Shown here in pieces: positions 58,586 through 64,000 of a stretch of DNA of 64,000 bases. Source of the stretch: Candidatus Burkholderia humilis (lineage in GTDB: Bacteria > Pseudomonadota > Gammaproteobacteria > Burkholderiales > Burkholderiaceae); the NCBI GenBank assembly GCA_001184405.1, contig LFMX01000008.1:39038-103037 (forward strand), given 5' to 3'. The notes under the pieces were generated by a model, which did not search any database, had not been told where the DNA came from, and saw nothing but the letters and a program-made list of their open reading frames with translations. Within the stretch, counting starts at the first letter, position 1; each line of letters starts with the position of its first letter. The translations under genes and the position numbers were made by a program.

Positions 58586-59157
58586 GACTTTCCTGTTTCG
58601 CTAAATGCCCGCGCGGTCAGCACGCGGCCTTCTTCATTTGAGCTGGTTTCGTCCGGCAACGAGAGGTTTGGCAACGTCAGTTGGAACACGAGGTCCGACA
58701 CGCCGAGCAGACCGCCCGCCTGCTGCGGCCATTCGACGAGGCACAGCGCGCCTGCATCGAAATATTCGCGAAAGCCGGCATCGGCCCATTCGGCCGGATC
58801 GGCGAAGCGATAGAGATCGAAGTGGTAAACGTCGAGCGGACCGCTTTCGATGACGAGCGAATACGGCTCGACGAGCGTGTAAGTCGGGCTTTTCACGCGG
58901 CCTGTATGACCGAGCGCGCGCAGCGTGGCGCGCACGAGCGTGGTCTTGCCGGCGCCGAGATCGCCGATCAACTGGACCTGCAAGCCGTGGAAACGTTCAG
59001 AGGAGAGAGGCGTTGAGTAACACGTTCGCGTCGCATCGATGGCGCGCGCGAAACGTTGCCCGAACTCGATCGTGGCGGCTTCGTCGCGCAATTCGAAGCG
59101 GCGTTCGAGGAGCGCGGCGGGAAGGTCGGGCGTCGGTCGTGCGGTGCTTTCGGGCAT
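58567..59157 (-). CDS. tsaE: tRNA threonylcarbamoyladenosine synthesis ATPase TsaE
   Basis: ATPase partner of TsaBD in making t6A37. 196 residues from ATG 59157. Walker A is GDLGAGKTTLVRATLRALGH at 65-84. SPTYTLVEPY, DVYHFDLYRFADPAEWADAGFREYF and LCLVEWPQQAG are the family signatures. The N-terminus is longer than in many relatives. It forms an operon with amiC (overlapping), as in many proteobacteria, and is divergent from queG. Intact. Confidence 0.94.
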   Translation of the reverse strand: MPESTARPTPDLPAALLERRFELRDEAATIEFGQRFARAIDATRTCYSTPLSSERFHGLQVQLIGDLGAGKTTLVRATLRALGHTGRVKSPTYTLVEPYSLVIESGPLDVYHFDLYRFADPAEWADAGFREYFDAGALCLVEWPQQAGGLLGVSDLVFQLTLPNLSLPDETSSNEEGRVLTARAFSETGKSCLERC

Positions 59158-59175
59158 TGCTCGTAAAATGTCGTG

Positions 59176-60399
59176 ATGAACCGATTGCCGGAACACACTG
59201 CTGAGTCTGTCGTCCAGTCATGCGCCTTGAATCACGATGAAAAGGAGCTGTCGGCGCTCGCGCAGCGTATCAGGACATGGGGGCGCGAGCTGGGATTCGG
59301 CGCGGTCGGCATTAGCGATATCGACCTGTCGGAAGTCGAGAAAGGCCTTGCTGAATGGCTCGAAGCAGGCTATCACGGCGACATGGATTATATGGCCAAA
59401 CATGGCATGAAACGTGCGCGACCGGCCGAGCTTGTGGCCGGAACGCGACGCGTGATCACTGTCCGAATGGCCTATTTGCCCGCAGATACGCTGCAAAAGA
59501 CGGGTGATGAAAGTGTTGCGACAGCCGACGGTCAGAAGGACGACTGGCGCGCGATCGAATGGTCGCGGCTTGCGAAGCCTTCTGAAGCGGTGGTTTCGAT
59601 CTATGCGCGCGGCCGCGATTATCACAAGGTCATGCGTCATCGCTTGCAGCAATTGGCCGAAAGAATCGGAGCTGAAATCGGCACGTATGGATATCGCGCG
59701 TTCACGGATTCCGCGCCGGTGCTCGAAGTCGCGCTTGCGCAAAAGGCGGGCAACGGCTGGCGCGGCAAGCACACGCTGCTGCTCGATCGCGATGCCGGTT
59801 CGCTCTTTTTTCTCGGCGAGATTTTCGTCGATGTGTCGTTGCCCGTCGATCCGCATCCCGAGCACGAGGGCGCGCACTGCGGGCAATGTACGCGGTGTAT
59901 CGGCGCGTGTCCGACGGGGGCGATCGTCGGGCCGTATCGTGTCGATGCGCGGCGCTGTATTTCGTATCTGACCATCGAACTGCATGGCAGCATTCCGGAA
60001 GACATGCGCCCGCTGATCGGCAATCGGGTGTATGGATGCGACGATTGTCAGCTCGTCTGTCCGTGGAACAAGTTCGCGCAGGCCGCGCCCGTCGCGGATT
60101 TCGATGTGCGTCACGGGCTCGATCGCGCGACGCTCGTCGAGCTGTTCGCGTGGAGCGCCGACGATTTCGATACGCGCATGCAGGGCAGCGCGATCCGGCG
60201 TATCGGGCACGAGCGGTGGCTGAGGAATATCGCGGTGGGGATGGGCAATGCGTTGCGTTCGTCATCGCTCGATGTCGATGAGCGCGCGGCGATCGTCGCG
60301 GCGTTGGAAGCGCGCGCCGATGATCCGTCCGCGCTTGTGCGGGAGCATGTGCGTTGGGCGTTGAAGCAGGGAGAAACACGTGAAGAGCATGCAGACTGA
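59176..60399 (+). CDS. queG: Epoxyqueuosine reductase QueG
   Basis: Last step of queuosine synthesis in tRNA, a cobalamin and Fe-S enzyme. 407 residues from ATG 59176 (GTG 59173 is possible). Signatures are GFGAVGISDIDL, YHGDMDYMAKH, SIYARGRDYHKVMRHRL, and two 4Fe-4S clusters in CGQCTRCIGACPTGAI and CDDCQLVCPWN. It overlaps the start of ogt by 20 bp. Intact, though queuosine is often thought dispensable. Confidence 0.95.
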   Translation: MNRLPEHTAESVVQSCALNHDEKELSALAQRIRTWGRELGFGAVGISDIDLSEVEKGLAEWLEAGYHGDMDYMAKHGMKRARPAELVAGTRRVITVRMAYLPADTLQKTGDESVATADGQKDDWRAIEWSRLAKPSEAVVSIYARGRDYHKVMRHRLQQLAERIGAEIGTYGYRAFTDSAPVLEVALAQKAGNGWRGKHTLLLDRDAGSLFFLGEIFVDVSLPVDPHPEHEGAHCGQCTRCIGACPTGAIVGPYRVDARRCISYLTIELHGSIPEDMRPLIGNRVYGCDDCQLVCPWNKFAQAAPVADFDVRHGLDRATLVELFAWSADDFDTRMQGSAIRRIGHERWLRNIAVGMGNALRSSSLDVDERAAIVAALEARADDPSALVREHVRWALKQGETREEHAD

Positions 60400-60937
60400 C
60401 TTGTTCGGTATTGCAAGCGCGGTGCAACCGGAGCGCGCTTCGGCCGCCCGCCGTCGCGAGCGCGCGCTGTTCGACGTCGTAATCGGCGCGCCTTTCGGCA
60501 AAATCGGCATTCGTGTCGATGAAAAGGCCGTGTGCGAGATCGCATACCTTCCCGGCGATGTCGCGAGCATCGACACGCAAAACGCGCTGGCGCAGCAAGC
60601 CGTCGCGCAAATCCGCGCCTATTTCCAGCACCCGTCGATGCGCTTCGACCTGCCGCTCGATGCCGCCGGCGCGGCGTTCCAGCAACGCGTGTGGCAAGGC
60701 ATCTGCCGGATTTCGGCGGGGCAGGTCTGGACCTACGGCCAGCTTGCGCGCGAGATCGGCAGCGTGCCGCGCGCGGTCGGGCAGGCGTGCGGTTCCAATC
60801 CGCTGCCGATCGTGATACCGTGCCATCGCGTCGTGGCGGCGGGCGGAATCGGCGGATTCGCGCATCATCCCGGCGAGGGGTTTTATCGCAACGTGAAGCG
60901 CTGGCTGCTGGCGCATGAAGGTGTATCGATCGCATGA
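60380..60937 (+). CDS. ogt: Methylated-DNA-protein-cysteine methyltransferase Ogt
   Basis: Repairs O6-methylguanine by suicide transfer to Cys148 in IPCHRVV. GTG 60380 starts a 185-residue protein (ATG 60389 is possible). The N-terminal domain (VVIGAPFGKIGIRVDEKAVCEIAYLPG) and the DNA-binding helix-turn-helix (RISAGQVWTYGQLAREIGSVPRAVGQACGSNP) are complete. It overlaps queG upstream and xerD downstream (ATGA at 60934), so the three are cotranscribed. Intact, unlike the ogt fragment at 32882. Confidence 0.93.
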   Translation: MKSMQTDLFGIASAVQPERASAARRRERALFDVVIGAPFGKIGIRVDEKAVCEIAYLPGDVASIDTQNALAQQAVAQIRAYFQHPSMRFDLPLDAAGAAFQQRVWQGICRISAGQVWTYGQLAREIGSVPRAVGQACGSNPLPIVIPCHRVVAAGGIGGFAHHPGEGFYRNVKRWLLAHEGVSIA

Positions 60938-61860
60938 GCGCCACGACAGAAGACTTGCCCACGCCGGGATTGATCGCGAGCACCGACGCCATCGATCTCT
61001 TTTGCGACATGCTCTGGTTCGAGCACGGACTCGCCAAGAACTCGCTGGAGGCGTATCGGCGCGATCTGAAGCTTTTCGCCGAATGGCTCGGCGCGAAGCG
61101 CGGCGTGGCCATCGATCACGCCAACGAAGTCGATCTCACCGCGTATTCGGCGGCCCGTCGCGGTGATAAAGCGACATCGGCAAACCGCCGTCTCTCCGTC
61201 TTCCGCCGATACTTCGCGTGGGCGCTGCGCGAACATCGCGTGAGCGCCGATCCGACATTGAAGATGCGTTCGGCGAAACAGCCGCCACGTTTTCCATCGA
61301 CGCTCAGCGAAGCGCAGGTCGAGGCATTGCTGCACGCGCCGGATGTGGAGACGCCGCTTGGCCTGCGTGATCACACGATGCTCGAACTGATGTACGCAAG
61401 CGGATTGCGCGTGACCGAACTCGTCACCCTGAAGACCGTGGAAGTCGGCCTGAACGAAGGCGTCGTGCGCGTGATGGGCAAGGGCTCGAAAGAGCGGCTC
61501 GTGCCGTTCGGCGAAGCGGCGCACGAATGGCTGATGCGTTACCTGCGCGAAGCGCGTCCGGCGCTGCTCGGCGCGCGCGCGGCGGACGCGCTTTTTGTCA
61601 CCTCGCGCGGCGAGGGCATGACGCGGCAGCAGTTCTGGAACATCATCAAGCGGCATGCGCTGATTGGCGGCGTGCATGCGCCGCTGTCGCCGCACACGCT
61701 ACGCCACGCGTTCGCGACGCATCTGCTGAATCACGGCGCGGATTTGCGCGCGGTGCAAATGCTGCTCGGTCATTCGGATATTTCGACGACGCAGATTTAT
61801 ACGCACGTGGCGCGCGAGCGTTTGCACAAGCTGCATCGGGAGCATCATCCGCGCGGTTGA
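60934..61860 (+). CDS. xerD: Tyrosine recombinase XerD
   Basis: Resolves chromosome dimers at dif with XerC. 308 residues. The N-terminal core-binding domain (FEHGLAKNSLEAYRRDLKLFAEWL) is followed by the catalytic domain with R159 (ASGLRVTEL), K183 (MGKGSKERLVPFG), H254 and R257 (SPHTLRHAFATHLL), H280 (LGHSDISTTQIYTHV) and the nucleophile Y289. Start ATG 60934 overlaps the ogt stop. The gene overlaps the end of a convergent acyl-CoA dehydrogenase relic. Intact. Confidence 0.95.
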   Translation: MSATTEDLPTPGLIASTDAIDLFCDMLWFEHGLAKNSLEAYRRDLKLFAEWLGAKRGVAIDHANEVDLTAYSAARRGDKATSANRRLSVFRRYFAWALREHRVSADPTLKMRSAKQPPRFPSTLSEAQVEALLHAPDVETPLGLRDHTMLELMYASGLRVTELVTLKTVEVGLNEGVVRVMGKGSKERLVPFGEAAHEWLMRYLREARPALLGARAADALFVTSRGEGMTRQQFWNIIKRHALIGGVHAPLSPHTLRHAFATHLLNHGADLRAVQMLLGHSDISTTQIYTHVARERLHKLHREHHPRG

Positions 61861-63013
61861 ATTTCCGCGCCGCGCATCAACCCGCGCGCGATGATCACCT
61901 GCTGAATCTGCGATGTGCCCTCATACAGCCTGAACAACCGCACATCGCGATAAAACCGCTCGATTCCGTATTCCGAGATATAGCCCGCACCGCCGTGCAC
62001 CTGCACCGCGCGATTCGCGACGCGCCCGCACATTTCGGTGGCGAAATACTTCGCGCAGGACGCTTCGATCGATACGTCGCGGCCTTCGTCACGACGGCGC
62101 GCGGCATCGAGCACCATGCATTCGGCCGCGTAGAGCTCCGCTTTACTGTCGGCGAGCATTGCCTGCACGAGCTGGAATTCGACGATCGGCTGGCCGAACT
62201 GACGGCGTTCCATCGCGTAATTGAGCGCGTCGCGCAGCATGCGTTTGGACGCGCCGACCGCCATCGCCGCGATATGGATGCGCCCTTTGTCGAGCACTTT
62301 CATCGTCGTCTTGAAGCCGACGCCTTCCACGCCGCCGATCAGTTGCGATGCCGGCACGCGGCAGTTCTCGAAGATCACATCGCTCGTATGCGCGCCGGGC
62401 TGGCCCATCTTCTTGTCGGGCTTGCCGAGCGATAACCCCGGCGTGCCGCGCTCTACGATGAACGCCGAAATGCCGCTCGCGCCTTTGGCGTCGCTCGTGC
62501 GCGCCATCACGGTATAGATGCCCGCTTCCGGCGCATTCGTGATGAAGCGCTTCGTGCCGTTGAGCACGTAAAAGTCGCCGTCTTTCCTCGCTGTCGTTTT
62601 GAGCGATGCCGCGTCCGAACCCGAATCCGGCTCCGTCAAACAGAACGAGCCGATGAGTTCGCCCGCCGCGAGCTTCGGCAGATAGCGCGCCTTCTGCGCT
62701 TCGGTGCCATCGAGCAAAATGCCGATCGACCCGATGCCGTTGTTCGTGCCGATCAGCGAGCGAAACACCGGCGACCTCTGCCCGAGTTCGAACGCGATGC
62801 GCACTTCCTCTTCCATCGTCAGACCCAGGCCACCGTGTTCTTCGGGAATGGTCAGCCCGAACAGCCGATTTCGCGCATGGCATCGACGATATCGGCGGGA
62901 ATGGCGTCCGTCTCGTCGACTTCGCCTTCGCCTTCGCGCGGCACGAGTGTTTCGCGCACGAAGCGGCCAATCGTGTCTTCGAGCAGGGTTTGGGTTTCGG
63001 CATCGCGGATCAT
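61845..63013 (-). pseudogene. Acyl-CoA dehydrogenase, single frameshift
   Basis: ATG 63013 gives IRDAETQTLLEDTIGRFVRETLVPREG. Near 62864 one base is missing (GGC TGT TCG for GGC CTG TTC), and the rest is in another frame: GLTIPEEHGGLGLTMEEEV, SFCLTEPDSGSDAASLKTTA, NGTKRFITNAPEAGIYTVMART, and the C-terminal QVHGGAGYISEYGIERFYRDVRLFRLYEGTSQIQQVIIAR. The last 16 bp overlap xerD. An isolated acyl-CoA dehydrogenase; the substrate cannot be told. Confidence 0.9.
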
Positions 63014-63108
63014 CGGCTTCTCCATTTTTGCGTCGCGAACGATCGTGCCACAGTCATTCGCGTCAGTACACTAGGCCGAATGGCCGATGGTGGGTAGCTA
63101 CCCCGTGC

Positions 63109-63600
63109 ATGTCGAAAATCAAACACGTGTCCGAAACGCCCGCGACGCAGCTTTTGCGCCGCAATAAGGTCGAATTCGGCGAGCATCCCTACGATTATGT
63201 CGAGCGCGGCGGCACGGAAGAATCCGCGCGTCAGCTCGGCGTGGACGAACATCGCGTGGTGAAAACGCTCGTCATGGAAGGCGAGCACGCCAGGCTGCTG
63301 ATCGTGCTGATGCACGGCGATCGCACCGTGTCCACCAAGAACCTCGCGCGGCAGACGGGCGCGAAGCGCATCGAGCCGTGCAAGCCGGATGTCGCAAACC
63401 GGCATTCGGGCTATCTCGTCGGCGGCACATCGCCGTTCGGCACAAAAAAAGCGATGCCCGTGTACGTCGAATCGACCATTCTCGATTTCGATGTCATCTA
63501 TCTGAACGGCGGGCGGCGCGGCTATCTGATCAGTATCGATCCGAAAACGTTGACCGCGCTGTTGAACGCGAAGCCCGTGCAGTGCGCGAGCGTCGATTAG
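63109..63600 (+). CDS. ybaK: Cys-tRNA(Pro)/Cys-tRNA(Cys) deacylase YbaK
   Basis: Trans-editing enzyme that hydrolyses mischarged Cys-tRNA(Pro). 163 residues from ATG 63109. Landmarks are SETPATQLLRRNKVEFGEHPYDYVERGGTEESARQLGVDEHRVVKTLVMEG with the active-site lysine, and HSGYLVGGTSPFGTKKAMPVYVE. Intact. It lies in front of plsY with a 34-bp gap. Confidence 0.92.
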   Translation: MSKIKHVSETPATQLLRRNKVEFGEHPYDYVERGGTEESARQLGVDEHRVVKTLVMEGEHARLLIVLMHGDRTVSTKNLARQTGAKRIEPCKPDVANRHSGYLVGGTSPFGTKKAMPVYVESTILDFDVIYLNGGRRGYLISIDPKTLTALLNAKPVQCASVD

Positions 63601-63634
63601 AATGCACTCCGCCTGCCATAACTGAACAGACACC

Positions 63635-64000
63635 ATGATTTTTCTGATCGTCGCCGTCGTGTCCTATCTGATCGGCTCGATTTCGTTTGCCGTCGTCGTG
63701 AGCCACGCAATGGGTCTCGCCGATCCGCGCTCCTACGGCTCCGGCAATCCCGGCGCGACCAACGTGCTGCGCACCGGCAACAAGAAAGCCGCGATCCTCA
63801 CGCTCATTGGCGATGCCTTCAAGGGCTGGCTGCCCGTTTGGGTCGTCGTGCATTTCGGCGCGAATTTCGGCTGGGATGCGGCGACCGTCAATACGGCCAC
63901 GGCGATCGCAGCCATTACCGTTTTTCTCGGGCATCTATATCCGATCTTTTTCAAGTTTCAGGGCGGCAAGGGCGTGGCAACGGCCGCGGGCGTGCTGCTT
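63635..64000 (+). CDS. plsY: Acyl-phosphate glycerol-3-phosphate acyltransferase PlsY, partial
   Basis: First acylation in phospholipid synthesis. Only the first 122 residues are in the window; the frame stays open to the right edge. The signatures [59 protein letters not shown] and the start of the third motif [23 protein letters not shown] are present, with alternating membrane helices. Intact as far as seen. Confidence 0.94.
   Translation, partial: MIFLIVAVVSYLIGSISFAVVVSHAMGLADPRSYGSGNPGATNVLRTGNKKAAILTLIGDAFKGWLPVWVVVHFGANFGWDAATVNTATAIAAITVFLGHLYPIFFKFQGGKGVATAAGVLL

Noticed and set aside
57491..58813. A 440-codon plus-strand frame opposite amiC and tsaE
   Set aside because: Arg-rich antisense shadow without recognisable domain, and the opposite strand holds two clear genes.
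1..64000. CRISPR array or prophage
   Set aside because: No regularly spaced repeats, cas genes or phage structural genes were seen. The only repeats are isolated dyads and duplications.

Overview
The window looks like a piece of a Burkholderia sensu lato chromosome (Caballeronia/Paraburkholderia-like). The main part is GC-rich, and several neighbourhoods are typical of that group: DUF1800/DUF1501, kynBUA with a divergent Lrp-type kynR, gcdH beside an iclR gene, glyA-nrdR followed by minor pilin genes, and queG-ogt-xerD. The striking property is decay. I count about 33 readable genes against more than 40 genes broken by frameshifts, in-frame stops or internal deletions. This is the pattern of a bacterium in recent reductive evolution, such as a heritable leaf-nodule symbiont of the Burkholderia group. 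That lifestyle is an inference; the broken genes are seen directly.

Layout. 1-3.7 kb: low-GC accessory DNA with a partial unknown gene, two Tn3-type serine resolvases (one frameshifted), an orphan 29-bp palindrome and possible Tn3-like ends. 3.7-5.3 kb: an old, multiply frameshifted ilvA. 5.5-8.1 kb: remains of a trb conjugation operon (trbE fragment, trbF, trbG, trbI) ended by the 3' piece of an IS5-family transposase. 8.1-17 kb: mostly dead chromosomal genes (glutathionyl-hydroquinone reductase, an ECF sigma/anti-sigma/metal-sensor operon, DUF1800/DUF1501, ankyrin, cytochrome c and a PQQ dehydrogenase) with an intact LysR gene. 17-33.8 kb: dead transporters (AI-2E type, KgtP, MATE), a dead acyl-CoA operon and its AraC regulator, among small intact genes and a secreted nuclease. 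33.8-36 kb: an intact KaiC-like ATPase with a receiver protein, then a CsbD-like protein. 36.2-36.35 kb: a group II intron 3' remnant. 36.6-38.3 kb: glyA and nrdR, intact. 38.5-41.1 kb: a broken minor-pilin cluster, with a foreign NRPS adenylation-domain fragment inside pilW. 41.1-42.5 kb: an intact yqjD/yqjE-type stress operon. 42.8-48.2 kb: dead gcdH and dead kynBUA, whose regulators (iclR, kynR) remain open. 48.2-64 kb: a mixture in which housekeeping genes (msrA, pdxH, amiC, tsaE, queG, ogt, xerD, ybaK, plsY) are intact and dispensable ones (DUF72, cfa, tcdA, cnoX, EamA, an acyl-CoA dehydrogenase) are broken.

Functional reading. What survives serves translation accuracy and tRNA modification (queG, tsaE, ybaK), one-carbon and cofactor supply (glyA, pdxH), phospholipid synthesis and the cell wall (plsY, amiC), chromosome dimer resolution (xerD), repair (ogt, msrA) and stress. 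What is lost is catabolism (tryptophan, glutarate, branched acyl-CoAs, alcohols), uptake and efflux, pili, conjugation and environmental sensing. I found no tRNA, rRNA or CRISPR array. No complete novel system stands out. The best leads are the NRPS piece inside pilW, a 21-bp perfect palindrome in kynA that looks like a template-switch scar, the retained KaiC-like/receiver pair, a low-GC broken gene with a HEPN-like RNxxxH motif, and three abutting hairpins at 24.9 kb.
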